Below are positions 8,874 to 17,109 of a stretch of DNA of 64,000 nucleotides, one piece after another. A program made the translations under genes and the position numbers. Position 1 is the stretch's first letter. Each line of letters begins with the position of its first letter. Under the pieces are notes generated by a model that was given only the letters and a program-made list of their open reading frames with translations, had not been told where the DNA came from and made no database searches. Source of the stretch: Breznakiella homolactica (GTDB lineage: Bacteria > Spirochaetota > Spirochaetia > Treponematales > Breznakiellaceae); NCBI RefSeq assembly GCF_016616095.2, contig NZ_CP067089.2:3100001-3164000 (forward strand). The letters run 5' to 3'.

Positions 8874-10031
8874 TTATTTAGCCGTTTTTATTCCGCATAT
8901 ATACCGCAGGAACGGAATTCTTTTAATTACCAATTCAAATAAAACAATAAACAAAACGTATACAAGAATTATTCCCAAAATGTACATGAGATAATGATTC
9001 ATGTTCAGCCGTATTAAATAATACATGACTAAATTTACCAGTATAAAATGGAACATATACAATGAAAATGAAGTATTGGATAAGTAATCATATACTCTGT
9101 TTTTAAAATTAAGAACCTTTTTGGCAATTCCGGTAAACAGCATGACCAATGAATACTCCGCTGCTCCCTGGAAGAAGGCGGTTATTACTTTGTATTGGTA
9201 TTCTTTCGTATTGTACAGCCGCGCGAAATAGTCCGTATAATTCTGCGCGTATTTTAAGAAAAGCACCCATGTAGTCGCAATAATACCGATACCCAAAAAA
9301 ACGGGGATGTTCTCTTCAATTTTATCCAAACATTCTTTTCTGCTGGCAAAAAGATATCCCAGCATAAAAAACGACAGATACACCATAATATTAGCCCAGT
9401 CATCAACAATATTCTGAATGCCGGGAAAGAAAGGCCGGAGAATCATTTCGAATACGATAAAGAGCACTATCGGCAGAATTATATTTTTCTTCCGCGCGAG
9501 GAAGGTCCCAATTTTTTCTTCCGGTCCGGCGCTGTTTTTTATGAGCACCCGTAGGAGGAGAAACACCATGGAAAACATAAATAAATATATAAGAAACCAG
9601 AAATGCGCCCATCCTAAATAGGTTTCGAATTTCGTAAAGAAAACAGGGTAAAACTTAAACAGTGAACCTTGGAACCCATTCAGATTGAGCGCCCTAAAAT
9701 ATGCCATCACGGGACAAACAGCAATAATCGCAAAAACAGCCGGCAATAATAATCTTTTGCATCTTTCCAGGAAATATTCTTTATTGGTCCTCTTTTTCAG
9801 CGCGTAGTAGGTTGAGATTCCCGAAACAAAGAAAAGCATCCTCATGAACCACAAATTCAAAAAGGTTGACTGGATGAAAAAATACAGCGAATTGTCTTTT
9901 ACCGGCAGAAACACGTAGGCGTCGCCAATGTGAGAGAATGTTATCGCAATATGGTGCGGCACCAATAGAAGCACGACAATAATCCGCAGCCAGTCTAAAT
10001 AATATTCCCGTTTATTTTCTTTCATACCCAT
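8874..10031 (-). CDS. Acyltransferase family 3 membrane protein
   Basis: An integral membrane acyltransferase of the OafA/acyltransferase-3 family, about 385 residues with ten hydrophobic segments. The family signature is at the N-terminus: REYYLDWLRIIVVLLLVPHH, with the conserved catalytic-type His pair, and RFxR-like basic residues follow in the next loop (RCKRLLLPAVF). Such enzymes O-acylate surface polysaccharides or lipids using a cytoplasmic acyl donor. The frame is open to a TTG at 10064, but the family normally starts just before the DWLR motif, so ATG 10031 (or 10025) is preferred; no good ribosome site marks either. Same strand and composition as the rest of the AT-rich block. Confidence 0.85.
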   Translation of the reverse strand: MGMKENKREYYLDWLRIIVVLLLVPHHIAITFSHIGDAYVFLPVKDNSLYFFIQSTFLNLWFMRMLFFVSGISTYYALKKRTNKEYFLERCKRLLLPAVFAIIAVCPVMAYFRALNLNGFQGSLFKFYPVFFTKFETYLGWAHFWFLIYLFMFSMVFLLLRVLIKNSAGPEEKIGTFLARKKNIILPIVLFIVFEMILRPFFPGIQNIVDDWANIMVYLSFFMLGYLFASRKECLDKIEENIPVFLGIGIIATTWVLFLKYAQNYTDYFARLYNTKEYQYKVITAFFQGAAEYSLVMLFTGIAKKVLNFKNRVYDYLSNTSFSLYMFHFILVNLVMYYLIRLNMNHYLMYILGIILVYVLFIVLFELVIKRIPFLRYICGIKTAK

Positions 10032-10165
10032 ACTGAATTTACCACACAAACCGGAATCACACAATTTGGGATCTCCGTTGACGGCGCGGCGCTTAACCGG
10101 GCAGGACCCGGAGGTATGAGGTATTATGAAGGAAAATTCTATACGCTTTTTTGTGCTATACTAAG

Positions 10166-11020
10166 ATGATGAAGAAAATCCTATTCGGCATGGTTCTGCT
10201 CCTGGCCGGAAATATCTGTATCCATTCCCAGGACCCCGGCCGGCGAAAAGACGGTACCATTACATCCGGCCGGGTTAACACTTCCGGCAAATTCTCTTTC
10301 CAATACGGCAGGATTGAGGCGGGAATCAAATTCCCAAAAACAGCCGACGGCCTCTGGCCCGCCTTCTGGATGCTGGGGGATGATTTTTCCTCGGCGGGAT
10401 GGCCCCAATGCGGCGAGATTGACATCGTGGAAATGGGGAACAAAACCGGCATCGATACCGGTACACAGGAACGGTATTTCAACGGCGCCGCCCACTGGGG
10501 CGCCCTGCAGGATGGGGGCCATCCCAATTACGCCCGGGCATCCGTCAATGGCTACAGCCTGCAGGACGGGGAATTCCATGTATTCGCCATGGTATGGAAT
10601 GAGAAATTCATAGCCATGTATCTCGACGGAAATTCCGACCCCTATTTCATAATGGATATCGAAGCCGAATCCGTCAGGGACTATTTTCATAAACCGTATT
10701 TTATCATCCTCAATCTGGCGGCCGGCGGGGATTTTCCGCGGATATACGACAGCGGCGGAGTAACCGCCCTCAACGCCGAAAACAACTTTACCGCAGCTAT
10801 GTACGTGGATTTTGTGCGGGTCTACGGAAAAGACGGAATCCTGATCTGGGAGGACGAATTTGATGCCGGAGTTTTGGACGCCGGCAAGTGGAATACCGAA
10901 GAAAACAGCGGCGGCGGCGGAAATCACGAACTGCAGGAGTACCGCGGCCGGAATATTTCCGTGGAAACTGACCGTGAAACGGGAAAATCATGCCTGGTTA
11001 TCACGGCAAAAATGGACTAG
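10166..11020 (+). CDS. Glycoside hydrolase family 16 glucanase, circularly permuted
   Basis: A 284-residue secreted beta-glucanase (signal peptide residues 1-22, MMKKILFGMVLLLAGNICIH). The GH16 catalytic motif GEIDIVEM is at residues 83-90, with Glu84 the predicted nucleophile and Glu89 the acid/base, and substrate-cleft Trp in GLWPAFWMLG. In ordinary GH16 laminarinases the chain begins with the W.DEF..G.LD..KW..E segment; here that segment (LIWEDEFDAGVLDAGKWNTE, residues 226-245) and the following strand (CLVITAK) sit at the C-terminus, after the usual last strand MYVDFVRVYG. The protein instead begins at TSGRVNTSGKFSFQYGRIEA. The order is therefore a circular permutation. The ATG pair at 10166/10169 starts the signal peptide; the frame opens at a TTG at 10151. 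Confidence 0.85.
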   Translation: MMKKILFGMVLLLAGNICIHSQDPGRRKDGTITSGRVNTSGKFSFQYGRIEAGIKFPKTADGLWPAFWMLGDDFSSAGWPQCGEIDIVEMGNKTGIDTGTQERYFNGAAHWGALQDGGHPNYARASVNGYSLQDGEFHVFAMVWNEKFIAMYLDGNSDPYFIMDIEAESVRDYFHKPYFIILNLAAGGDFPRIYDSGGVTALNAENNFTAAMYVDFVRVYGKDGILIWEDEFDAGVLDAGKWNTEENSGGGGNHELQEYRGRNISVETDRETGKSCLVITAKMD

Positions 11021-11142
11021 CATTTTTGCCGGCCGGCATCCCGCCCCGGACTCCAATGTACGGCAAGACTTACTTTTTACAGAAAATTCAAGAATAACGG
11101 CGTTTAATATATAAAAAAATAGAGATATCCAAATTATTCATC

Positions 11143-11171
11143 TTGACACCTTAAGAATGGAGGAATAATCT
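11143..11171 (+). promoter_or_regulatory. Candidate promoter of the flavoprotein gene
   Basis: A perfect -35 hexamer TTGACA (11143-11148) is followed after 17 bases by a weak -10 (TAATCT, 11166-11171). The gene starts 43 bases downstream with a strong AAAGGAG site. The poor -10 suggests an activated or weak promoter, if this is the right one. Confidence 0.4.
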
Positions 11172-11214
11172 AAAATATAGTAATTAATTATTATTTTCCT
11201 TAAAGGAGAAAATC

Positions 11215-13089
11215 TTGAGCAAGGAAACTGAAAAAAAAGACGGAATTTCCAGGCGTGATTTCGTCAAGGCCGTCGGAGCCGGTGCTGCTGTAGTAGCCGG
11301 TACCGCCATCGTACAGCCTCTTTCCGCCCAGGGAAAGAAAGACGGCGCTGCCGGTTCACAGCCGGATCCGACGCAGACCCCAAAAAAATGGGATCTGGAA
11401 GCCGATGTGGTTATCATCGGTTCCGGCGCGGTGGGACTCCCCGCCGCAATCCGCGCGGTGGAATCAGGCGCTTCTGTAATTGTGGTTGACACCAACTACG
11501 ATATCGGCGGCCACGCTATTACCAGCGGCGGCAACTGCCCCATGGGCGGCGGTACATCCTTCCAGAAAAAATATGGTATCCAGGATGATCCTGATACTTA
11601 TTTCAAGGATCTTACCGACTGGTCTGTTGTTGAAGTCAGCGGCATGCCGGACTATCGCTACAATGACCCCTTGGTACAGCGGGCGCTGGCTGACAACATG
11701 GCTCCCGCCTTTGAATTCCTTCTGGCCAACGGTGTTCCCTTTGTGGACCAGGAGCCGGACAATTCCGGCGCCCACGCCACGGGTATTTCCGCCAAACGGG
11801 AACACCACACCCGGTGGACCCAGGGTCAGAGCGCGGAAAGCCCCGCCGGCGCCGGCGGAACCAGCCTGATGCGCGCCCTGGAGGACAGCGCCCGCAAGAA
11901 GGGTGTAAAGATCCTTCTGAACTACCACATGGACGTGATCTTCCGGGAAGGGATGAACAGCGGCAAGGTTCTGGGTATCCAGGCCCATTACACCCCGACC
12001 ATCCTCCCCGGCACCTCCACCCCGCTCCAGAGTTTCCGCACCGAAGGAAACATTGACATGTCCCAGGAAACGGTTTCCATTAAAGCGAACAAGTCCATTA
12101 TTATCGGTACCGGCGGAAGCACCGGAAACGTGGATTTCCGCAGAATGTTCGACCACCGGCTTGACGAAACCTATCCTCTGGCGGCGGATGAATATTCACC
12201 CCAGGACGCATCCGGCGAACTCGCCGCCATGGCCATCGGCGCCAGCCTCTGGGGAACCACCAACCAGACCATGGACCGGAACGGATACCTCCGGAAGCGG
12301 CCCATCATCGGAACCAGGACCAACTATATCGGCTGGACCGCGGACAGCCCCCTCTTCCCGAAGATCAAATACACCGGTCTTCGGGTGCGGACCTGGCAGG
12401 ATGCCATCATCGTCAACCAGGCGGGAAAACGGTTCTACAACGAAATGCAGGACGGCTACCCCAATGGTACCCATGAAGGGTTCTACAACAAATTCGGCGG
12501 GTACGTCCGCGGCGACTGGCGGAACGCCACCAAGATCGATTACAAACCCCAGAACTACTGTGACGCTGCTTTGGCTATCAATGAGGGCTCGGTGGCTCCG
12601 AACTTCTCCGCTGGTCCCCAGTGGGCGATTTTCGACAGTGAAACCGTCAGGCGGGAACGCTGGAACGTGGATGATCCCACCGCGGCCAATCCCGAGCTGT
12701 TCTTCAAAGCTGATACTCTGGAAGAACTGGCGGACAAAATCAACACCTGCCCCTGGCAGAAGCACAAGATGTCCGGCCAGATCCTCAAGGAAACCGTTCA
12801 GCGGTACAATTCCTTTGTGGACGGCGGCGCCGACACGGACTTTGACAAGCCGAAACCAATGTACAAGTTCGAAACCGGCCCCTTCTACGCTGCCTGGGCG
12901 ACCTTTGCGGTTCATGACACCTATGTTGGCCTCCGGATCAACGACAAGTGCCAGGTACAGACCATGAAGGGCGATATCATCCCCGGCCTGTACTGCGGCG
13001 GCGAATCCGCCGGCGGCTGTTCCCAGCACGGTCTGGCCCGCTGTCTCTGCCAGGGCTATATTGCCGGCAAGGAAGCGGTCAACGCATAA
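11215..13089 (+). CDS. Tat-exported FAD-dependent fumarate-reductase-like flavoprotein
   Basis: A 624-residue periplasmic flavoprotein. The N-terminus has a twin-arginine signal (S12-RRDFVK-18 followed by GAGAAVVAGTAIV, cleavage near LSA/QG). Residues 65-78 are the FAD-binding VVIIGSGAVGLPAA, and the C-terminal flavin motif is LYCGGESAGGCSQHG. This is the FAD_binding_2 family that includes flavocytochrome c fumarate reductase, urocanate reductase and 3-ketosteroid dehydrogenases; the reduced or oxidised substrate is not readable. The TTG start is supported by AAAGGAG at 11202-11208. No FMN-binding or heme domain is fused; a separate tetraheme cytochrome gene follows, which probably supplies electrons. 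A strong terminator follows the gene, so the pair may be separate transcripts. Confidence 0.85.
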   Translation: MSKETEKKDGISRRDFVKAVGAGAAVVAGTAIVQPLSAQGKKDGAAGSQPDPTQTPKKWDLEADVVIIGSGAVGLPAAIRAVESGASVIVVDTNYDIGGHAITSGGNCPMGGGTSFQKKYGIQDDPDTYFKDLTDWSVVEVSGMPDYRYNDPLVQRALADNMAPAFEFLLANGVPFVDQEPDNSGAHATGISAKREHHTRWTQGQSAESPAGAGGTSLMRALEDSARKKGVKILLNYHMDVIFREGMNSGKVLGIQAHYTPTILPGTSTPLQSFRTEGNIDMSQETVSIKANKSIIIGTGGSTGNVDFRRMFDHRLDETYPLAADEYSPQDASGELAAMAIGASLWGTTNQTMDRNGYLRKRPIIGTRTNYIGWTADSPLFPKIKYTGLRVRTWQDAIIVNQAGKRFYNEMQDGYPNGTHEGFYNKFGGYVRGDWRNATKIDYKPQNYCDAALAINEGSVAPNFSAGPQWAIFDSETVRRERWNVDDPTAANPELFFKADTLEELADKINTCPWQKHKMSGQILKETVQRYNSFVDGGADTDFDKPKPMYKFETGPFYAAWATFAVHDTYVGLRINDKCQVQTMKGDIIPGLYCGGESAGGCSQHGLARCLCQGYIAGKEAVNA

Positions 13090-13120
13090 AGTTCACCCGG
13101 TATTCATAAAATACCAATCA

Positions 13121-13149
13121 GGCCCCCTGAATTTTCAGGGGGCCTTTTC
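13121..13149 (+). terminator. Intrinsic terminator after the flavoprotein gene
   Basis: A perfect 11-base stem, GGCCCCCTGAA with TTCAGGGGGCC, two-base loop at 13132-13133, followed by TTTTCTTT. It lies 31 bases past the stop codon. Confidence 0.85.
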
Positions 13150-13247
13150 TTTGGGCAGACGCCTGCAACAGCAAAGAAACCGCGCGGCTTTCCTTAGCGG
13201 CGCCCTTTCATGCTGAAATATCGGGAATTTAATAGAAAATCCGGTAT

Positions 13248-13317
13248 AGAAGCATGGCAAACCAAGGTGTTCCGGGGTGCCGGATGAAAAAACGTTTTCC
13301 GAAACGTTTTTTGGACC
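13248..13317. repeat. Intergenic palindromic element, short form
   Basis: AGAAGCATGG at 13248-13257 begins a segment that aligns well with 46091-46133 (shared AGAAGCATGG, then AAGGT, CGGGGTG, CGG and TAAAA-like steps). It leads into a perfect palindrome, AAAAAACGTTT (13287-13297) and AAACGTTTTTT (13302-13312) around TCCG, followed directly by GGACC. The same order (terminal repeat, GGGGT, stem, GGACC) is seen in the larger element at 46.1 kb, but here the loop core is missing. It lies just upstream of the cytochrome gene, so the palindrome could also serve as an operator. Confidence 0.5.
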
Positions 13318-13380
13318 TTTTACTTTTTTATAGAATTGTGATATACTTGTACTATAGAAATGATCCCAGGGGGTACACCC

Positions 13381-13914
13381 ATGAAACACCAGAAAATACA
13401 ATCAAGCTGCACCATTTTAATTATTCTGGCCGCAGGAGCGCTGTTTTTTACGTCATGTTCCGGAACAACGCGGACGGAGATGAATGTCGGGCAGATCAAC
13501 GCCGTATCCCGGCTGGTTCCGGATATGCCCAAGGTAATGTCTTTCCAGTCTTCATATAAAACCGGAAACGGGAACCAGGCTGTGCCTGTGATGCCCTTTG
13601 AAAAAGTACAGACCGCAGCCGCGGATCCCATCACCAACGCCTGCCTCCAGTGCCATGGTCCCTTTGAAGAACTTATGGAACGGACCAAGGATTACGTGAA
13701 TGAATGGGATGTTACGGTTAATCCCCATACGTATGTGGATATAACCAAGGGAAACCCCCACGATACGACTATGATCGCAACCTGTACGGAATGCCATGAG
13801 CAGCATCCGATTCCGCCTACGGCCAATATGAACATCAAACAGGCGAATCTCCAGTACTGCTATACCTGCCATCATGATGAGGAATTCATCTCCTGCAACA
13901 CCTGTCATGGCTGA
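13381..13914 (+). CDS. Tetraheme cytochrome c lipoprotein
   Basis: A 177-residue predicted lipoprotein (lipobox FFTSC, Cys26) with four c-type heme attachment motifs: CLQCH 88-92, CTECH 135-139, CYTCH 160-164 and CNTCH 172-176, plus extra His for axial ligation (HH at 164-165, HEQH). The spacing resembles the tetraheme domain of Shewanella-type flavocytochrome c3. Placed between a Tat-exported flavoprotein and the heme-ligation proteins ResB and CcsA, it very likely passes electrons to that flavoprotein on the outer face of the membrane. AGGGGG (13368-13373) sets the ATG at 13381. A promoter with -10 TATACT at 13342-13347 and a poor -35 lies ahead. Confidence 0.9.
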   Translation: MKHQKIQSSCTILIILAAGALFFTSCSGTTRTEMNVGQINAVSRLVPDMPKVMSFQSSYKTGNGNQAVPVMPFEKVQTAAADPITNACLQCHGPFEELMERTKDYVNEWDVTVNPHTYVDITKGNPHDTTMIATCTECHEQHPIPPTANMNIKQANLQYCYTCHHDEEFISCNTCHG

Positions 13915-14701
13915 TAATGGAGAACCGCTGACCCAGGACAACCGCAGAATGCCGCCTAAAAAAGGCGGCATTTTTAGAAAAATCTTCGCTGCCCTGCGTT
14001 CTTTACGTTTTACGATTATTATTATTGCCTATATTGTCGTTGCCGGGGCGGTTTCCACGTTAATACCCCAGAATATGGATACGGAGTATTATTATTCCCT
14101 GTATTCACCGGGGCTTGCCCGGTTTATTACCGTATCCGGACTGAGCCATTTTTTCAGTTCTCCGGCGTTTCTGGTCCCGGTGGGTCTTTTTTTTATCAAC
14201 CTGCTGGCGTGTACCCTGTTCCGGTTTACCCGGGAACTTAAAAAAAAATCAGGCCGCAATTTCGGGCCGGATATTCTCCACGGCGGGCTTATCCTGTTTA
14301 TAATCGCCGCCTCCCTGAGCGTATACCACCGGATGGATGGTTCCGTGATGCTGGCGGTGGGGCAATCGGTGATCCTTCCCAACGGCGACATCATGACCCT
14401 GGAAGACTTTGAATTCCAGAAATACGAGGACGGACGGCCGCGGGCATGGATCAGCTATGTAACGGTCTCCAGGAACGGCGAGAGTTACCTTGAATCCCAC
14501 CCGCTGGAGGTTAACCGCCCCCTGAAACTCGACGCTTTTTCGCTATACCAGGTATCCTACGGAAATATGGGCGGCCGGGATTATTCGGTAATCCAGGCTG
14601 TGGGCGATCCGGGATATACCTTTGTGGTGGTTTCACTCATAATAACCGGTATTGGAATCTTTGTTACTTTTATACCCAAACTGAGGAAAAGAAAATCATG
14701 A
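13907..14701 (+). CDS. resB: ResB-like cytochrome c biogenesis protein
   Basis: A 264-residue membrane protein of the ResB/Ccs1 family of System II cytochrome c maturation, which with CcsA carries heme across the membrane and attaches it to apocytochromes. It has a helix near SLRFTIIIIAYIVVAGAVSTL with the family pattern IPQ, a second at LVPVGLFFINLLACTLF, a third at GGLILFIIAASLSVY, a periplasmic domain ending in FSLYQVSYG, and a final helix before the basic tail KLRKRKS. It is shorter than Bacillus ResB. The start overlaps the cytochrome stop by eight bases, which implies coupled translation; no separate ribosome site is seen and ATG 13949 is an alternative. Confidence 0.8.
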   Translation: MADNGEPLTQDNRRMPPKKGGIFRKIFAALRSLRFTIIIIAYIVVAGAVSTLIPQNMDTEYYYSLYSPGLARFITVSGLSHFFSSPAFLVPVGLFFINLLACTLFRFTRELKKKSGRNFGPDILHGGLILFIIAASLSVYHRMDGSVMLAVGQSVILPNGDIMTLEDFEFQKYEDGRPRAWISYVTVSRNGESYLESHPLEVNRPLKLDAFSLYQVSYGNMGGRDYSVIQAVGDPGYTFVVVSLIITGIGIFVTFIPKLRKRKS

Positions 14702-15489
14702 TTAACCTGGCAACCATTGCGTGTATATTGCTCGTTCCCGCAGTAATCATCCAGATAGTTTTTCTGTTCAGGAAGAAATCCGATCCGGATCCGGTCTCTC
14801 ATTGGCTGATACTTGCGGCGGCTGTTCTGCTGCTGGCGACCATGGTCTGGCGCAGCATCCAGATATCCTTTGTGGCCCTTACCGGCACATTTGAATCCCT
14901 GATTTTTTACTCCGCCGTGGTCTGTATACTGGTTTTTATTTACCGGCTTCAGAAAAAAATACCCTACATAAAAGGTATTGCCTTTGGCGCGACTTTTATC
15001 GCCCTGGTTCTCCTTGCCGTTGCCAGTTCACCCCTGGCGTCAAAGGATGTGCTTGCCCCGATTCCCGCGCTGCGGTCTTCCTGGCTGCTGCTCCACGTTT
15101 CGTTTTCGTTCATCGGGGAATCTTTTTTCGTGATATCCTTCGCCTCCGCTTTGGCGACACTCATCACGAAGAATCCCGAAAAACAGAAAAACTATGACCG
15201 CATAACCTATACCTGTATTGCCGTGGGATACCCTATTTTTACCGCCGGGGCGCTGATATTCGGCGCTGTGTGGGCCCAGAAGGCCTGGGGACGGTGGTGG
15301 GGCTGGGATCCCAAGGAAACCTGGGCGCTTATAACATGGCTGGTATATACGTTCTATCTGCACCTGCGGCTTATTTCAAAGAAGTCCGGGAAAATGCCCG
15401 CCCTGGTGGCGGTGATCGGATTTCTCTGTACGGTGTTCACCTTTTTCGGGGTTAACTACCTGCTGCCGGGGCTGCACAGCTATAAGTAG
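14698..15489 (+). CDS. ccsA: CcsA/ResC-type cytochrome c biogenesis protein
   Basis: A 263-residue integral membrane protein with about eight helices. It carries the tryptophan-rich heme-handling signature WGWDPKETWALITW of CcsA/ResC/CcmC proteins, and conserved His residues in flanking loops (LLLHVSFSFIGE, YLHLRL). With ResB it forms the System II heme lyase. Its ATG overlaps the ResB stop (ATGA), giving a cytochrome-resB-ccsA operon. It runs head-on into the tat genes with only nine bases between the stop codons and no obvious terminator. Confidence 0.9.
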   Translation: MINLATIACILLVPAVIIQIVFLFRKKSDPDPVSHWLILAAAVLLLATMVWRSIQISFVALTGTFESLIFYSAVVCILVFIYRLQKKIPYIKGIAFGATFIALVLLAVASSPLASKDVLAPIPALRSSWLLLHVSFSFIGESFFVISFASALATLITKNPEKQKNYDRITYTCIAVGYPIFTAGALIFGAVWAQKAWGRWWGWDPKETWALITWLVYTFYLHLRLISKKSGKMPALVAVIGFLCTVFTFFGVNYLLPGLHSYK

Positions 15490-15498
15490 GCAATCCGC

Positions 15499-15888
15499 TC
15501 ACGGGTTCCGGACGGCTTCCTGCTCGGCTTCCGCGGCCGGGACAGCGGCGTTTTCCTCGGGTTTTACCACTTCGTAGGTCACGGTTTCCGTGGCGGAAAC
15601 GGGATTGTTTTCCGAGGCCGGGGCGGCAGTATCGGTTATCGCCTTGGGCGCATCCGCCGGGGCGGCTTTAGCGGCGGTTTCGGCGGCTTTCTTTTCATCC
15701 AGCGACGCGGCCTCATCAATTTCCTGAATTATTTTATCCTTGACCGCGATTACTTCGTTGTATGTCTTCTTGAATTTGCCGTATAAACGCCCCGCGCTGC
15801 GGAAGAACTTGGGCAGATCCTCGGGTTTGATAAAGACTATGAGAATGAGACAAATTATCAGTATTTCAGAAAACCCGATTCCGAACAT
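15499..15888 (-). CDS. tatB: Sec-independent translocase protein TatB
   Basis: A 129-residue protein with a short N-terminal helix (MFGIGFSEILIICLILIVFI) followed by the conserved PEDLPKFFRSAGRLYGKFK amphipathic helix, as in TatB/TatA. Longer than the TatA at 16655-16837 and lacking its FG motif after the membrane segment, it is best called TatB. The C-terminal 70 residues are Ala-, Glu- and Pro-rich and probably disordered. The ATG overlaps the tatC stop by one base (TGATG). Confidence 0.8.
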   Translation of the reverse strand: MFGIGFSEILIICLILIVFIKPEDLPKFFRSAGRLYGKFKKTYNEVIAVKDKIIQEIDEAASLDEKKAAETAAKAAPADAPKAITDTAAPASENNPVSATETVTYEVVKPEENAAVPAAEAEQEAVRNP

Positions 15889-16604
15889 CAGCCCTCTCCG
15901 AATTTAAAGATTTTCGCGATCAGCAGGGCAAGGAAATAAAAGAAGACCAGCGGCAGGGCCACCCCGAGCTGGCTCACAAAATCAGGCGGCGTTATGATGG
16001 CCGCCACAATAAAAATACCGACAATAATATACCGGCTGGCCTTAAGGACCTGTTTCCGTTTGAGCACGTTCATGATCAGCAGAATTTCCATGAGAAGCGG
16101 TGTCTGCAGGGCCAGAACCGACCAGAGGATAAAGCTAAACACGTAGAAAATATTGGTCTGGTAATTGAGGAGGTACCCCACGCCTTCGGGCACAAAGTAG
16201 GGATTGGTCAGGAAGGCAACCGCCAGGGGCACGACCTTGAAGTACGCCAGATAGGATCCCACCACGATAAGTATGAGACTGAATACGAGGAAGGACATCA
16301 CAATCCGGCGCTCCCGAGTGGTAAGCCCGGGAAAAACGAATTTTATGATACCGAAAATATGAACCGGCAGGGAGATGATAAATCCGGCGATCACCGTCAT
16401 CTTAAGCTGCGCTACGAATCCTTCCGCGATGGAACTTACCACCAGGGTCTGTTCCACAACGCTTCCCACGCTTTGGAACTGGGCAGTGAAGAGAGACAAA
16501 ATGTGATCGGAGAAAATGAAGCTGACGACACAGGCAATTAAAAAGGCTACGAGGGAAACTATTATCGAATTGCGCAGTTCCCGGATATGCTCGATGACGG
16601 GCAT
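15888..16604 (-). CDS. tatC: Sec-independent translocase protein TatC
   Basis: The six-helix receptor subunit of the twin-arginine translocase, 238 residues. It begins with the diagnostic MPVIEHIRELRNSI and has the helices and loops of the family, including FVFPGLTTRERR and the later DFVSQLGVALPLVFFY. ATG 16604 is chosen because AAGGAAAGG directly precedes it and it matches the family N-terminus; an in-frame ATG at 16643 would add 13 polar residues. It sits between tatA and tatB. The only evident Tat substrate in the window is the flavoprotein at 11.2 kb. Confidence 0.9.
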   Translation of the reverse strand: MPVIEHIRELRNSIIVSLVAFLIACVVSFIFSDHILSLFTAQFQSVGSVVEQTLVVSSIAEGFVAQLKMTVIAGFIISLPVHIFGIIKFVFPGLTTRERRIVMSFLVFSLILIVVGSYLAYFKVVPLAVAFLTNPYFVPEGVGYLLNYQTNIFYVFSFILWSVLALQTPLLMEILLIMNVLKRKQVLKASRYIIVGIFIVAAIITPPDFVSQLGVALPLVFFYFLALLIAKIFKFGEG

Positions 16605-16654
16605 AACCTTTCCTTCATTTTCTGCATTACCGGAAGGATCCATTTACGGTACGC

Positions 16655-16837
16655 TTACGCCTTTTTTTCGGTAGAATCTTCAACCTGCTTGTTTTCTTCT
16701 GCGTCCCCTTCCTTCATGGCCTTGGTAAATTCCTTTTTGGCCTGGCCCAGAGAACGGGCGAACTTCGGGATCGCCGTGGCGCCGAAGAGAATCAGAATAA
16801 CCAATACAATAACGAGAATTTCGGTATGTCCAAGCAT
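16655..16837 (-). CDS. tatA: Sec-independent translocase protein TatA
   Basis: A 60-residue TatA: membrane helix ILVIVLVILILFGATAIPK with the conserved FG, then amphipathic FARSLGQAKKEFTKAMKEG and an acidic tail. AGGAGG precedes the ATG at 16837. First gene of the tatA-tatC-tatB unit that converges on the cytochrome operon. Confidence 0.9.
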   Translation of the reverse strand: MLGHTEILVIVLVILILFGATAIPKFARSLGQAKKEFTKAMKEGDAEENKQVEDSTEKKA

Positions 16838-16927
16838 AATATGCCTCCTAGAATAAAGGATTACTTATTTCCATAAGCATATCAGAATATCTCTATTCCT
16901 GCCAGATATCATTGCTGAAATACCAAA

Positions 16928-17089
16928 TTATTTCTGCATCATAAGAAAAATGCTGCCCGCAATAATAAAAACCGCGTCCATGGCCGCCATAAACAGGAGG
17001 GTATATTTGAGCTTAAATCCCCCCACAAAATACATCTGGACAAAAACAACGACGCTCATAATAAGGACACCGACGGCGATTATTACCAT
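16928..17089 (-). CDS. Small two-helix membrane protein
   Basis: A 53-residue frame that begins 20 bases after the stop of the 17110-17997 gene, with GGAG about eight bases ahead of the ATG. It consists of two hydrophobic segments (VIIAVGVLIMSVVVFVQMYF and LLFMAAMDAVFIIAGSIFLM) joined by VGGFKLKYT. No family is recognised. The clear bipartite hydrophobic pattern, ribosome site and operon-like spacing make it more likely real than chance. Confidence 0.5.
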   Translation of the reverse strand: MVIIAVGVLIMSVVVFVQMYFVGGFKLKYTLLFMAAMDAVFIIAGSIFLMMQK

Positions 17090-17109
17090 TTCCTGCTCCA
17101 GGGGTAAAA

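Noticed and set aside
12053..12967. Long open frames in other phases inside the flavoprotein gene, one of 304 codons on the same strand and one of 277 on the opposite strand
   Set aside because: They arise from GC-rich third positions, have low-complexity composition rich in Pro, Arg, Gly and Ser, no ribosome site, and overlap a gene with clear FAD motifs.
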